64,000 nucleotides of DNA from Mucilaginibacter achroorhodeus (lineage in GTDB: Bacteria > Bacteroidota > Bacteroidia > Sphingobacteriales > Sphingobacteriaceae). The notes under the pieces were generated by a model. The model was not told the DNA's origin and did no database searches. It worked only from the letters and a program-made list of their open reading frames with translations. Shown here in pieces: positions 1 through 9,387 of this stretch (the stretch's first letter is position 1; each line of letters begins with the position of its first letter). Location: the NCBI RefSeq assembly GCF_007846095.1, contig NZ_VOEI01000003.1:248001-312000 (forward strand), given 5' to 3'. The translations under genes were made by a program, and so were the position numbers.

Positions 1-58
1 GTTTGAACCCCTATCAGAATTTAATTTGGTCTTAAAAAAGGGTAAAACAAGCCTAAAT

Positions 59-751
59 TTAGCTTTCATTAGTCAGTAAATCATCGACCAACATGGGCAC
101 GCCCAAGGTAGCTTGAAATGGCATCTGTACAATTGATCTGTTAGCTGCCGTTGGAATGTTCGGGTCAATGATGTACTGAGTTACTGTTCGGGGTACATAA
201 TTGATCAATCCGGCAGCGGGGTATACGGCCAGAGAAGTTCCAACTAAAATAAAGATGTCTGCCTGGGAACAAAGTACAGCCGCGGGTTCAATCATGGGTA
301 CGGCTTCCCCAAACCAAACCACATGCGCACGTAACTGCGAACCCAATTGGCAGGTCTCCCCCATTTTTATCTCCCAACCATCTATAGGGTAAGTACGCTT
401 AGGATCAATACTGCTTTGCGACCTTGTTATGATGCCATGAAGGTGTAGCACGTTTTTGGACCCGGCGCGTTCATGCAGGTCATCAATATTTTGTGTGATG
501 ATCTGCACGTCATATTTATCCTGCAACTTTGCCAGAGCGAAATGCGCAGCATTTGGCTCCGCCTCTAAGACCGATTTCCGTCGTTCGTTGTAAAACTGTT
601 GTACAAGTTCAGGGTTGCGTGCCCAGGCTTCGGGTGTGGCCACATCCTCAACGTTGTGACCCTCCCACAAGCCATCGCTGTCCCTGAACGTTTTTAAGCC
701 ACTCTCGGCGCTTATCCCGGCGCCGGTGAGCACTACCACTCTTTTCATCAT
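59..751 (-). CDS. Sir2-family NAD-dependent protein deacylase
   Basis: A 230-residue sirtuin, predicted to remove acyl groups from protein lysines using NAD+ in the cytoplasm. The NAD-binding motif GAGISAESG is at residues 10-18, QNIDDLHERAG at 87-97, and the catalytic histidine is H105 in the LHLHG segment. Tyr54 and Arg57 (FYNERR) match the Tyr-x-x-Arg pair that in class III sirtuins such as E. coli CobB and human SIRT5 binds the carboxylate of succinyl- or malonyl-lysine, so desuccinylase or demalonylase activity is more likely than plain deacetylation (inference). The usual four zinc cysteines are absent: the segment after H105 reads TRSQSS where a CxxC is expected. The gene starts with two adjacent ATG codons; either could be used. 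It appears monocistronic. Confidence 0.93.
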   Translation of the reverse strand: MMKRVVVLTGAGISAESGLKTFRDSDGLWEGHNVEDVATPEAWARNPELVQQFYNERRKSVLEAEPNAAHFALAKLQDKYDVQIITQNIDDLHERAGSKNVLHLHGIITRSQSSIDPKRTYPIDGWEIKMGETCQLGSQLRAHVVWFGEAVPMIEPAAVLCSQADIFILVGTSLAVYPAAGLINYVPRTVTQYIIDPNIPTAANRSIVQMPFQATLGVPMLVDDLLTNES

Positions 752-851
752 TTAAATTGCCTGAACCCAAATTTATGGAATTAAAAGAATTTAAAGGTTA
801 GAGTCAATAATTTACCCAATTCAATAGCTTGTCAAATTAGAGTTTAGACAC

Positions 852-880
852 AAAAAAAGCGGTTAGATACCTAACCGCTT
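852..880 (-). terminator. Rho-independent terminator after the B12 operon
   Basis: A perfect 10-bp stem (arms 857-866 and 871-880, 4-nt loop) is followed on the minus strand by a run of seven T. It lies just downstream of the DUF6580 gene, the last gene of the riboswitch-led operon. Confidence 0.85.
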
Positions 881-903
881 TCAAATATTGTTAATAATGC
901 TGA

Positions 904-1470
904 TTACAATGCCAACGGGCGCTCGGTGCGCAAGACGTTATACCTGCTCTTAGCCAATTCAAAACCACCGAATAGGATCGCACCATAAATGGCATCACCT
1001 ATTAGCATATTGGTTTCAAAGGGATAAATTGCCCTTACCAACAACGTCCCGTAGTTAGCCCAGGTGTTTGGCATACCGTACACAAAGGGAAGATCCATTA
1101 CCAGCCAGTGTACTAAAACAGAAACTATGGATGCAGCAATAACATTGAGCGCAGTAACTTTCTTAATAAATGTACCTACCCAAACCATAAGCATAAAGCA
1201 AGCATACATAAACAGTGAACTGCTGTAAAATGTAAGCTTACCGGCATATAGGTAATTAATAATGATATCGCTTACAAAAAGGGCCACAAGCGGTACCATG
1301 TATGCTTTCCATTTATCTGTAAAGTAAGCACCACCAAATAAGGCCACAGCACCTACCGGGGTAAAATTACTTAAAGCCGGAAACTGCGTGTTTACCAGGC
1401 GCATTGCTATGGCAGCCAGCACCATGGTTATTAGTACTACGTTACGTGTATTGTTGTTTTGGTTTAACAT
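904..1470 (-). CDS. DUF6580-family integral membrane protein
   Basis: A 188-residue hydrophobic protein with about five membrane segments, starting around residues 11-29, 37-50 and 56-74. The conserved-looking stretch TPVGAVALFGGAYF (about 37-50) fits the DUF6580 family of putative transport proteins in Bacteroidota. It is the third gene of a minus-strand operon behind the BtuB-like receptor and the BtuG-like lipoprotein, 51 nt after the latter, and shares the cobalamin riboswitch upstream. A terminator follows it. From this position it could be an inner-membrane partner for cobalamin or a related corrinoid, somewhat like an ECF-type S component, but that is inference. No ATPase or substrate-binding protein is encoded next to it. 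Confidence 0.75.
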   Translation of the reverse strand: MLNQNNNTRNVVLITMVLAAIAMRLVNTQFPALSNFTPVGAVALFGGAYFTDKWKAYMVPLVALFVSDIIINYLYAGKLTFYSSSLFMYACFMLMVWVGTFIKKVTALNVIAASIVSVLVHWLVMDLPFVYGMPNTWANYGTLLVRAIYPFETNMLIGDAIYGAILFGGFELAKSRYNVLRTERPLAL

Positions 1471-1521
1471 ATAAACTTATTGTTGCGCAAATTTACCTAA
1501 TAAGCAGTGTAAATAAAAGAG

Positions 1522-2619
1522 CTATTTGCTGAGTAAAACAATTGTACCAGGGTTAATGCCGGTATCCATTACATAACCTTTTTTATTAACGTCCTGGTTT
1601 TTACCAGCATCGTTAAAAGTGTACAATCTTCCGTTTGATGAATAGTCAATAGCATCTGTAACGTAAATCTGCTGAGTAACAGGATCTACTGCTAAAGCGT
1701 ACGGTGCTTTAAAGATGGTGCCATCAGTGATGAAGTTTTCTGATTTTGTTACTTCAGTCTTCACATTATACACAGCAATTTTACCTGCATCGGTAATGTA
1801 ATATGCGTTATCGCCTACTACTATGAATGATGTGCCATAACCCGCATCGATATCTTTAGAAGTTTTCACCGCATCGGTTTTGTTATCGATGATGATCAAT
1901 TTAGGTTTTGATGGATAGTCGGTACCGTAAGCCAATACGTAAATATCGCCATAATTATCGGCAGCAATATTTATAGGATTAGTACTTGTAATATCTACTT
2001 TCTTTATTTCGGTAAGTGTAGTTAAATCAATGACAGAAACTGTTTTATCGGGATTAGCATAATCTAAACCGCCGGAGTTAGCTACATATAATTTCCCATT
2101 CGATATAACCATCTCTTCTGGGTTACGGCCTACGGTAATGTATTTATCTACGGTAAGGCTTGCTGTATCTAAAACAGACACTGTGCCATCATAAGAGGAG
2201 ATAAAAGCTTTGTTTTTATTGAATACGATGCTACGTGGTTGCCTGTCAACACCTCCATTGGTCAGCTTTATTTGTTTGATTGATTTTGCAGTTTTTGCGT
2301 CAACTACCTCAATGGTACTTGAAACGTTAACTGCAATGTACATTTTGGAACCGTAAATTTTGGCATCGTTACCCGTATCACCCAAACCACGCCCGTTAAC
2401 AGTTTTAAAAATGTCGGGCGTTGTAGTTTTCGATGCGATGCTAAAAAAGCTAAGGGAGCTATTGTTACGGCTAAAATTCCCTTCGTTCAATATATAAATG
2501 CCGTTTGCCGGTGCAACCGGATCTACAGGATCTGGCGTTATCCTATCCTTACGGCACGATGAGAACACCGAGGCGAGTGCTGCTATTGCGATTAAACCTT
2601 TAAGTTGAAGTTTGTTCAT
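1522..2619 (-). CDS. Surface beta-propeller lipoprotein, BtuG-like
   Basis: A 365-residue YncE/DUF5074-type protein. The N-terminus is a lipoprotein signal ending in the lipobox region VFSSC (Cys at about 21), so it should be lipid-anchored in the outer membrane. The body consists of repeated beta-propeller blades with motifs such as GSKMYIAVN, NKAFISSYDGTVSVLD and GKLYVANSGG. It lies 10 nt downstream of the TonB-dependent receptor and is covered by the same cobalamin riboswitch. In Bacteroides thetaiotaomicron the beta-propeller lipoprotein BtuG sits on BtuB and captures vitamin B12 with very high affinity; the gene order and fold suggest the same role here. The functional match is inferred from context and fold, not from an alignment. 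Confidence 0.82.
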   Translation of the reverse strand: MNKLQLKGLIAIAALASVFSSCRKDRITPDPVDPVAPANGIYILNEGNFSRNNSSLSFFSIASKTTTPDIFKTVNGRGLGDTGNDAKIYGSKMYIAVNVSSTIEVVDAKTAKSIKQIKLTNGGVDRQPRSIVFNKNKAFISSYDGTVSVLDTASLTVDKYITVGRNPEEMVISNGKLYVANSGGLDYANPDKTVSVIDLTTLTEIKKVDITSTNPINIAADNYGDIYVLAYGTDYPSKPKLIIIDNKTDAVKTSKDIDAGYGTSFIVVGDNAYYITDAGKIAVYNVKTEVTKSENFITDGTIFKAPYALAVDPVTQQIYVTDAIDYSSNGRLYTFNDAGKNQDVNKKGYVMDTGINPGTIVLLSK

Positions 2620-2629
2620 GTTGATATAT

Positions 2630-4642
2630 TTAAATTGTTATTTGCATGGTTAAACGATACGAGCGACCAGGCATAGGATAGCTCTGGATGATCGCGTAAT
2701 ATTTATTGAAGATGTTGTTTGCCTCTACAGAAAGCCGCAAAGGCAAATGATCAAAGCTTGTGTTATAAAGTATTGAAGCGTCGCCAACGGCATATCCCGG
2801 CACATCATGTCCCGGATCATTATCGCCGTTGTAATTTCTTTTAGATGAGATTATCTGATTGTAGTAAATACCCAGCTTTTTAAAATTTATGCCGGTATTT
2901 AATGCCAGCGTATGTTTGGGGGTGTAAGCTATTTGCTGCAGATAAGTACTTAATGCAGGGTCGGTAACATCAAGCGCTTGCTGGTAAGTATAATTTGCTG
3001 TTAATGACAAACTCCAGTTGCCAAAATTTCGTGTGGCAGTCTTTAAACCCAAATCCAGCCCTTTAATATCCACTCTGCCAACATTGCTAAAAGAAAAAAC
3101 AGCCGGGTTAGCACTGGGTATGCCGATGATCTTGTCGCGCACGTTGTTGTAATAAACGTCTGCGCTAAGAAAAACGTAGCTAAACAGCCCGTTCATATCT
3201 TTGTTGTAAGTAGCTCCCAGGTCGTACTGCTTTACAAACTCCGGTTTGATAACGCGATCGACAAAGGCAAAATAGTAAAGCTCATCAAGCGTTGGTGCCC
3301 TAAAAATGTTTTTGTAAAAGGCCCGAAGCTTAAGCGCTTTAGAAGCAAAGGGTTGAACCCCTAACATAAGCGTTGGCGATAACACCGGCGATTGTTGGAG
3401 AGCCTTGCCTCTTTCAACCTTTTCGTTGATGTAAGTGTGCAGTAAATTACCGGCAAGTTCCCACCTGTCAAACTTTAATTTACTTGCCAACGCATTTAAT
3501 AGTGTGAAACGTGATGGGTAGGCATATTTGTAGATATCAGCATCTACTTTGGTGTAAGAACCATCGGCGGCGTAAGATATAACCCAATCGTTGGTTAGGT
3601 TATAAGATAGTGCTGCCGACTGGTAAGCTTCGCGCTGTTTGTAATGCTGTAGAATATAACCCTGCGTATTAAAGTAAGGCGAATCGAGGTAGCGGGTCTT
3701 TAATTGCGAAACCTTGCTGTTTAACAATAATTGCAAACTGTTCTTCCATATGCGTTTGAAAGAAGCTTGCAGGAATATATCATCATTATCCAGCTTTTCT
3801 CCGGGCGACTCGGTGTAGAACACCACGGCACCAGGCAAGCCTCGTTTGGCGTTATAAAAATTAGCATGTACACTAAACAGGCTGCTATCATTTTTATTCC
3901 AGTACAATGCTGCGTCTGTTTGTAATGATCGTACCTGGCTGTTATGCCTCGTTGAAAGGGTATCACTGCCATCATTTGGCGTGTCAAATTTATAACGCCC
4001 GTTGGCGTTGATGTAGTTGTTGGTCACAACTGTTGTCCAACGCTTGCTTAATCTCTGTTGATAGAGAACGTAAGGATTAAAAAGACCAAAACTGCCGCCC
4101 TTTACCCCTGCTGTTATTTCATAAGCTTTATCGTTGCCTAATTGGGCAGGTACAGTTTGCAAACTCAGTACACTTGCTGCGGCAAACGCCCTGGCTGGTT
4201 GTAGCAGGTCATCGGGCTGGCCGTTATAAAGTGTAATGGAACGTATATTGATCAGGCTGAGTTTGCTCAGATCTATTTGTCCGGTCTCGGCATCGTTAAG
4301 TTGCAAGCCGTCGTAAAATACGGCGGTGTGTCCTGCGCCTAATCCTCGTACTGATATTGTTTTTATCCCGCCTATCCCGCCGTAATCTTTTATGTTAACC
4401 CCGCTTAAAGTCCTAACGGCATCTGCTACGTTGAACGAGCCTGATCTTATAAAATCCTGATTGTTGATCTGCTGAACCGGCGTGATTGATGGTACTACAA
4501 GTGCCTTGTGTGCATTAACAGAAACTTCATGGAGCGTACGGCTGGTATCTGTCTGCCCAAAAACTACTATTGCAGGCAGCGTAAATACTGGTACAAGTAT
4601 AGCCTTTAAAAAAATACTCCGGTGAAATTTGCTGCCTTTCAT
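2630..4642 (-). CDS. TonB-dependent outer-membrane receptor, BtuB-like (cobalamin)
   Basis: A 670-residue TonB-dependent receptor with a signal peptide (about 1-29, ending FGQ). The plug domain follows (about 50-160, with ISVRGLGAGHTAVFYDG and the IRSITLYNGQPDDLL stretch). The 22-strand barrel runs to a C-terminal aromatic-containing strand (RSYRLTMQITI). The TonB box is probably the LHEVSVNAH segment after the signal peptide. Its 5' leader carries a clear cobalamin riboswitch, so the substrate is predicted to be vitamin B12 or another corrinoid, imported with TonB energy. It is the first gene of a three-gene operon with the propeller lipoprotein (10-nt gap) and the DUF6580 protein. A longer open frame in another phase at its 5' end is a shadow. 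Confidence 0.92.
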   Translation of the reverse strand: MKGSKFHRSIFLKAILVPVFTLPAIVVFGQTDTSRTLHEVSVNAHKALVVPSITPVQQINNQDFIRSGSFNVADAVRTLSGVNIKDYGGIGGIKTISVRGLGAGHTAVFYDGLQLNDAETGQIDLSKLSLINIRSITLYNGQPDDLLQPARAFAAASVLSLQTVPAQLGNDKAYEITAGVKGGSFGLFNPYVLYQQRLSKRWTTVVTNNYINANGRYKFDTPNDGSDTLSTRHNSQVRSLQTDAALYWNKNDSSLFSVHANFYNAKRGLPGAVVFYTESPGEKLDNDDIFLQASFKRIWKNSLQLLLNSKVSQLKTRYLDSPYFNTQGYILQHYKQREAYQSAALSYNLTNDWVISYAADGSYTKVDADIYKYAYPSRFTLLNALASKLKFDRWELAGNLLHTYINEKVERGKALQQSPVLSPTLMLGVQPFASKALKLRAFYKNIFRAPTLDELYYFAFVDRVIKPEFVKQYDLGATYNKDMNGLFSYVFLSADVYYNNVRDKIIGIPSANPAVFSFSNVGRVDIKGLDLGLKTATRNFGNWSLSLTANYTYQQALDVTDPALSTYLQQIAYTPKHTLALNTGINFKKLGIYYNQIISSKRNYNGDNDPGHDVPGYAVGDASILYNTSFDHLPLRLSVEANNIFNKYYAIIQSYPMPGRSYRLTMQITI

Positions 4643-4751
4643 AACTAACGATCATGGCAGCGTAGGATACAGATGAGAAAAACCGGCAATATAAATTACC
4701 GGAAGATCGCATCCATGCTTCAATCCGCGAAAGCCATGAATAATATTACGC

Positions 4752-4928
4752 TAAGGCAGGTATTCTGACTTGCTCCCCTCCATCCTGCCTTCCCATTCGC
4801 CGGCTGGCAAACAGTGACAATAACTTGGACATTGGTTAACGGAGCTTACAGCTGCGGGACAGTTACGGATTTACACCGTATTCCCTTTTAATTTAATACT
4901 GCGTTTGCAGCATTAACACCTAAGCGTG
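4752..4928 (-). promoter_or_regulatory. Cobalamin (AdoCbl-class) riboswitch
   Basis: Read on the minus strand, this leader contains the conserved elements of the cobalamin riboswitch in order. First is AAGGGAATACGGTGTAAATC with the following CCGTAACTG and CCCGC core (about 4849-4894). Then comes a GTCACTG-type stretch and a GGGAAGGC element (about 4787-4817). Last is the B12 box, AGTCAGAATACCTGCC (about 4756-4771). It ends about 110 nt before the receptor ATG. Binding of the cofactor would lower expression of the BtuB-like receptor, the BtuG-like lipoprotein and the DUF6580 protein. Confidence 0.95.
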
Positions 4929-4929
4929 G

Positions 4930-4959
4930 CAAATGTAATGATTTGACTTCTAAACCCAA
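4930..4959 (-). promoter_or_regulatory. Bacteroidota-type promoter of the B12 operon
   Basis: On the minus strand there is TTG (4957-4959), a 19-nt spacer, and TACATTTG (4930-4937). This is a perfect match to the Bacteroidota -33/-7 consensus TTG-N19-TAnnTTTG. The predicted start of transcription falls at about 4923-4925, right at the 5' edge of the riboswitch. Confidence 0.75.
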
Positions 4960-5047
4960 ATTCTTAAAATCAAGCCGGTTAAAATATTTGATAATTAAGC
5001 AAAATTTGGCATGGTTATGATGGTTATAAAGCTATAACAGAAACATT

Positions 5048-5926
5048 ATGACAACATTAACAGCACCAAATAGATGGAGAGAAACAACAGCCGATATCGA
5101 GCGTCGTTCTGAAAGCATCAATCTCTCTCAGGCCGAGCGTACGTTATCTATAGCAGCAGGTGCCAAACTTGCCCTAAGCGGCCTTAAAGGAATATTCAAA
5201 AGTCCGTTTAGCAGTATCATAAAATTAGGTGCAGGCGGTTATTTACTTAACCGGGGCGTTACCGGCCATTGCGACCTATACTCTGCAATGGGCCGTAACT
5301 CGCTTGAGCCGGTTAACATTAACATTCGCTCATCCTATATAGTGAATAAGCCCCGCCAGGAAGTATATGATTTTTGGCGCAAGCTGGATAACCTACCATT
5401 GTTTATGAAACATTTGGAGAGCGTAGATATCATCAGCGAAACCAGATCACATTGGGTGCTTAAGCTGCCAATCGGTTCGGCACACGTAAGCTGGGATGCA
5501 GAAATTGTTAAGGACGAACCGGGTTACAGCATCGGTTGGAGCTCTTTGCCCGATTCTATGATAGATAATGCAGGGAAGGTTACCTTTCAGGACAGCCCGG
5601 ATGGCGATGGGACACTGATAGACGTAGTAATATCTTACCGCCCACCAGCTGGTGGCTTTGGTGGCAGTATTGCCCACATTTTAAACCCAGTATTTAAAAA
5701 CCTGGTTGATAATGATATCCGTAACTTTAAACAATACATGGATATAGATGGCGGCATAGCATCAGATCAAAGTTATCCTGAGCAAGAATATGATCAACCT
5801 GTAGCCATCATTATTGAAGAGACAATTATAGATGAGCCTGAGAACACAAACTCAGACAAACACCAGTCTCATTTTGATGACTTGGATGGTAAGCCGGGCA
5901 ACGGTGCGCCAAGCGTAGGATTGTAA
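5048..5926 (+). CDS. SRPBCC-family protein with N-terminal membrane region
   Basis: A 292-residue protein. Residues about 30-80 form a glycine-rich, weakly hydrophobic region like the YgaP/DUF2892 membrane domain (AGAKLALSGLKGIF, GAGGYLLNRGVTGHC). Residues about 95-230 are a START/polyketide-cyclase-like SRPBCC domain (PRQEVYDFWRKLDNLPLFMKH is its typical opening). The last 60 residues are acidic and probably disordered. SRPBCC domains bind hydrophobic ligands, but the ligand cannot be told from the sequence. It is a single gene between the divergent B12 operon and the convergent thrS-infC-rpmI-rplT operon, and it shares a terminator with the latter. Confidence 0.8.
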   Translation: MTTLTAPNRWRETTADIERRSESINLSQAERTLSIAAGAKLALSGLKGIFKSPFSSIIKLGAGGYLLNRGVTGHCDLYSAMGRNSLEPVNINIRSSYIVNKPRQEVYDFWRKLDNLPLFMKHLESVDIISETRSHWVLKLPIGSAHVSWDAEIVKDEPGYSIGWSSLPDSMIDNAGKVTFQDSPDGDGTLIDVVISYRPPAGGFGGSIAHILNPVFKNLVDNDIRNFKQYMDIDGGIASDQSYPEQEYDQPVAIIIEETIIDEPENTNSDKHQSHFDDLDGKPGNGAPSVGL

Positions 5927-5940
5927 ACGCTATAAGTAGA

Positions 5941-5968
5941 AAAGCCCCTGCCGATTGGCAGGGGCTTT
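5941..5968. terminator. Bidirectional terminator between the SRPBCC gene and rplT
   Basis: A perfect 12-bp stem (5941-5952 and 5957-5968) with a GATT loop, GC-rich in the middle and A/T at the ends, lies between two convergent genes. It can serve both strands. Confidence 0.82.
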
Positions 5969-5987
5969 CTTATGCGTTGTGCTAAAA

Positions 5988-6332
5988 TTACTTTACAGCG
6001 TCAACAATTGCTTTGAAAGCATCCGGATTGTTCATCGCTAAATCAGCTAATACCTTGCGGTTCAAACCAATTTCTTTGGCGGCTAACTTACCCATTAACT
6101 GAGAGTAAGAGATACCGTGCTGACGAGCACCGGCGTTGATACGTTGAATCCAAAGAGCTCTGAATTCGCGTTTTTTGGTTTTACGGTCGCGGTAAGCGTA
6201 TTGTAAACCTTTTTCAACTGTGTTTTTAGCAACAGTGTAAACTTTACTGCGTGAACCCCAATAACCTTTGGCGAGGTTCATGATTCTTTTCCTGCGTCTT
6301 CTCGACGCTACTGCGTTAACTGAACGTGGCAT
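5988..6332 (-). CDS. rplT: 50S ribosomal protein L20
   Basis: A 114-residue basic protein with the full L20 signature: [16 protein letters not shown] at the start, the [15 protein letters not shown] region, and the [21 protein letters not shown] core. It binds 23S rRNA early in large-subunit assembly; in E. coli and Bacillus it also acts as a translational repressor of its own operon. The gene is last in thrS-infC-rpmI-rplT, 81 nt after rpmI, and is followed by a strong terminator. Confidence 0.98.
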   Translation of the reverse strand: MPRSVNAVASRRRRKRIMNLAKGYWGSRSKVYTVAKNTVEKGLQYAYRDRKTKKREFRALWIQRINAGARQHGISYSQLMGKLAAKEIGLNRKVLADLAMNNPDAFKAIVDAVK

Positions 6333-6413
6333 TTTGTTTTCTTTTTGGTAGTGAGTGTTCCTGTGGAGGGGAAGCTTTTGACTCTAATACCTGGTTAAAA
6401 ATTAATTAATTAA

Positions 6414-6614
6414 TTACTTGCCGATACAAAGCATGCGTTTTACGTTACCCATGTCAGCATCAGATACTAAACTTGTCTGACCAAGGGCACGCTTACGTTT
6501 TGTCGACATCTTGGTTAAGATGTGGCTTTTGTATGCGTTTTTTCTGGCAATTTTACCGGTTCCAGTAAGCTTAAAGCGCTTTTTAGCACTGGAATTGGTT
6601 TTCATTTTTGGCAT
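6414..6614 (-). CDS. rpmI: 50S ribosomal protein L35
   Basis: A 66-residue highly basic protein matching L35 ([20 protein letters not shown] start, then KRKRALGQ). It is a component of the large ribosomal subunit. It lies between infC (95-nt gap) and rplT (81-nt gap) on the minus strand, the standard order. The two gaps are long for a ribosomal operon and may carry RNA control sites, but no known leader was recognised. Confidence 0.97.
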   Translation of the reverse strand: MPKMKTNSSAKKRFKLTGTGKIARKNAYKSHILTKMSTKRKRALGQTSLVSDADMGNVKRMLCIGK

Positions 6615-6709
6615 AACTGTTATTTATTTGTTTTAGATGTTTACGCTATCTCAGCGTTTTATTTTCATCTGCACGTCTGCACTTTCGCGCTTCCGCACAT
6701 TTGTAATTT

Positions 6710-7276
6710 TTATTTCTTTGCTGCCTTAGGTGCTACTGTTAAAAACATTCGCTTACCCTCAAGCTTTGGCAACTGTTCTACTTTACCAACTTCTTCAAGC
6801 GCCTGTGCAAAACGAAGCAATAATATCTCACCTTGTTCTTTGTAAACAATTGCACGGCCTTTAAAGTGAACGTAAGCCCTAACCTTTTCGCCCGATTCCA
6901 AAAATTTGGTGGCATGCTTTAATTTAAAATCAAAGTCATGGTCATCAGTGTTCGGTCCGAAGCGGATCTCCTTAATAACCGTTTGCTTGGCATTGCTTTT
7001 TATCTCTTTAAGCTTCTTCTTTTGCTCGTAGATAAACTTATTGTAGTCAGTTATCTTACAAACCGGTGGATTAGCGTTTGGAGATATCTCAACCAGGTCA
7101 AGTTCCTGCTCTTGTGCAAGTGCAAGTGCATCTCGTAATGAGTACACACCCTGCTCAATGTTATCGCCTACAAGGCGCACTTCAGGCGCTTTGATGAATT
7201 GGTTGATATTATGTTCGGCTTCTTTTTTCTTAAAAGGAGGCCTTGGTCCTCTATTGAAAGGTCTGTTTAATGCCAA
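6710..7276 (-). CDS. infC: Translation initiation factor IF-3
   Basis: A 188-residue IF-3 with an N-terminal domain (about 22-95, [32 protein letters not shown] in outline) and a C-terminal domain (about 100-185, with [20 protein letters not shown]). It binds the 30S subunit, keeps subunits apart and checks the initiator tRNA-start codon pair. There is no ATG at the 5' end. The frame from the upstream stop (7286-7288) reads stop-Gln-Tyr-Asn-TTG, so TTG at 7274-7276 is the only plausible start. It comes 1 nt after the thrS stop, implying translational coupling. In E. coli infC uses AUU, the basis of its autoregulation, so a non-AUG start here is notable. Confidence 0.97.
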   Translation of the reverse strand: MALNRPFNRGPRPPFKKKEAEHNINQFIKAPEVRLVGDNIEQGVYSLRDALALAQEQELDLVEISPNANPPVCKITDYNKFIYEQKKKLKEIKSNAKQTVIKEIRFGPNTDDHDFDFKLKHATKFLESGEKVRAYVHFKGRAIVYKEQGEILLLRFAQALEEVGKVEQLPKLEGKRMFLTVAPKAAKK

Positions 7277-7277
7277 G

Positions 7278-9203
7278 TTATACTGTTATTTCTTTAATTA
7301 TTTGTTGTTTAAAATCTTCAATGCTCATGCTACCCAGATCACCCACACCATGTCTACGAACAGAAACCAACCCCTCGGCGGCCTCTTTTTCGCCTACAAT
7401 AAGCATGTAAGGGATCTTTTTGACTTCAGCATCGCGTATTTTGCGACCGATTTTCTCGTCTCTAAAGTCAATGAGCCCGCAAATATCAGAATTTTTTAAC
7501 TCATCTGAAAGTTTTTTTGCATAATCCTCATACTTTTCTGAGATAGGCAAAATGGTAAATTGCTCCGGAGATAACCATAATGGGAAATTACCTGCACAGT
7601 GCTCTATCAACACCGCCACGAAACGCTCCAACGAACCAAACGGCGCGCGGTGGATCATTACCGGGCGGTGCTTCTGGTTGTCACTGCCTGTATATTCCAG
7701 CTCAAAACGTTCGGGCAGGTTGTAATCTACCTGGATGGTACCCAATTGCCATTTACGGCCAAGGGCATCTTTCACCATAAAATCAAGTTTAGGGCCGTAA
7801 AAAGCAGCTTCACCGTACTCAACTACAGTTGGCAGGCCTTTCTCTTCAGCAGCTTCAATAATAGCTGCTTCGGCCAGTGCCCAGGTCTCATCGCTGCCAA
7901 TGTATTTAGCTTTGTTATCGGGGTCACGTAACGAGATCTGTGCAGTGTAGTTATCAAAACCCAAAGCACCAAATGTATAAAGCACCAGGTCGATAACTTT
8001 CTTAAACTCGTCCTTAACCTGGTCAGGACGGCAAAACAAGTGCGCATCATCCTGAGTAAAGCCTCGTACCCGGGTTAAGCCATGCAACTCGCCGCTTTGT
8101 TCGTAACGGTAAACGGTACCAAACTCAGCAAAGCGAACCGGCAGGTCTTTGTAAGAGCGCGGTTTTGTTTTATATATCTCACAGTGGTGAGGGCAGTTCA
8201 TCGGTTTTAACAAGAACTCCTCTCCTTCCTGCGGCGTTTTTATAGGTTGGAAGGAATCTGCACCATATTTCTCGTAGTGGCCAGAAGTGATGTAAAGGTT
8301 TTTATGACCGATATGCGGTGTGATAACCTGCTCATAACCGGCTTTAACCTGCGCATTTTGCATAAAGCGGGTTAAACGCTCACGCAGGGCAGCACCTTTA
8401 GGCAACCACAACGGTAAACCCATACCTACCTTTTCGCTGAAAGCAAAAAGCTCAAGTTCTTTACCCAATTTACGGTGATCGCGTTTTTTTGCTTCCTCAA
8501 TCAGGTGTACATAATCTGCAAGCTCACTGGCTTTAGGGAAAGTTACACCGTAGATACGGGTAAGCTGTTTACGGCTTTCATCTCCACGCCAGTATGCGCC
8601 ACCCATGCTCATCAATTTAACAGCTTTGATATGGCCGGTATTAGGGATGTGCGGTCCGCGACAAAGGTCGGTAAAGTTACCTTGGCTGTATAAAGTTATA
8701 GCGCCGTCTGCAAGGTCTTTTATCAGGTCGAGTTTATACTCGTCGCCTTTTTCAGTAAAGTATTCAATAGCATCAACTTTGCTCACCGGTTTGCGAATGT
8801 AATCGCTTTTAGTTTTCGCAAGCTCGATCATCTTGTCTTCGATCTTTTTGAAATCGTCTGACGAGAATTGAATGTCACCAAAGTCAACATCATAATAGAA
8901 ACCTGTTTCGATTGCCGGACCGATACCGAATTTTGTGCCCGGATAAAGTGCTTCAAGTGCCTCGGCCATCAAGTGAGCTGATGAGTGCCAGTAGGTAGAT
9001 TTACCCTTGGCATCATTCCAGGTCAATAATTTTACGGTTGAGTCTTGTTCAATGGGGCGGCTGGCATCCCAAACTTCGCCGTTTACTTCGGCAGCTAATA
9101 CGTTACGTGCTAAGCCTTCAGAGATAGACAACGCTATCTGCATAGAGGTGATCCCTTTGTCGTATTCACGAACGGAACCATCAGGAAGTGTAATGTTAAT
9201 CAT
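7278..9203 (-). CDS. thrS: Threonyl-tRNA synthetase
   Basis: A 641-residue class II aminoacyl-tRNA synthetase of normal full length that charges tRNA-Thr. Domain order: TGS (1-65, [14 protein letters not shown]), editing domain (about 70-225, with [11 protein letters not shown], i.e. HxxxH, and [10 protein letters not shown]), catalytic core (about 245-535, with the zinc-binding [10 protein letters not shown] and motif 2 [12 protein letters not shown]), and anticodon-binding domain (about 540-641). It heads the thrS-infC-rpmI-rplT operon and stops 1 nt before infC. A possible -7 element lies at 9279-9286. No T-box leader was seen. Confidence 0.98.
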   Translation of the reverse strand: MINITLPDGSVREYDKGITSMQIALSISEGLARNVLAAEVNGEVWDASRPIEQDSTVKLLTWNDAKGKSTYWHSSAHLMAEALEALYPGTKFGIGPAIETGFYYDVDFGDIQFSSDDFKKIEDKMIELAKTKSDYIRKPVSKVDAIEYFTEKGDEYKLDLIKDLADGAITLYSQGNFTDLCRGPHIPNTGHIKAVKLMSMGGAYWRGDESRKQLTRIYGVTFPKASELADYVHLIEEAKKRDHRKLGKELELFAFSEKVGMGLPLWLPKGAALRERLTRFMQNAQVKAGYEQVITPHIGHKNLYITSGHYEKYGADSFQPIKTPQEGEEFLLKPMNCPHHCEIYKTKPRSYKDLPVRFAEFGTVYRYEQSGELHGLTRVRGFTQDDAHLFCRPDQVKDEFKKVIDLVLYTFGALGFDNYTAQISLRDPDNKAKYIGSDETWALAEAAIIEAAEEKGLPTVVEYGEAAFYGPKLDFMVKDALGRKWQLGTIQVDYNLPERFELEYTGSDNQKHRPVMIHRAPFGSLERFVAVLIEHCAGNFPLWLSPEQFTILPISEKYEDYAKKLSDELKNSDICGLIDFRDEKIGRKIRDAEVKKIPYMLIVGEKEAAEGLVSVRRHGVGDLGSMSIEDFKQQIIKEITV

Positions 9204-9278
9204 CTACAACTATGATTTAATTTTATAAATAAATATTAAACATAAGATCACATACTACCGCGATCTTTTCAATTGCTG

Positions 9279-9286
9279 CAAAAATA
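9279..9286 (-). promoter_or_regulatory. Candidate -7 element for thrS operon
   Basis: TATTTTTG on the minus strand fits TAnnTTTG and lies 76 nt before the thrS ATG. No TTG is found at the expected -33 distance, so this is a weak prediction. Confidence 0.35.
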
Positions 9287-9387
9287 TAATTTTATTTATA
9301 CTGTGGATGTAAATTGTGGCTTTTCCAAAGAAGAGCAAATTTCTGGCAAAGGCGTTAAAGAGCGGATATCAACCAATATCAAAAACA

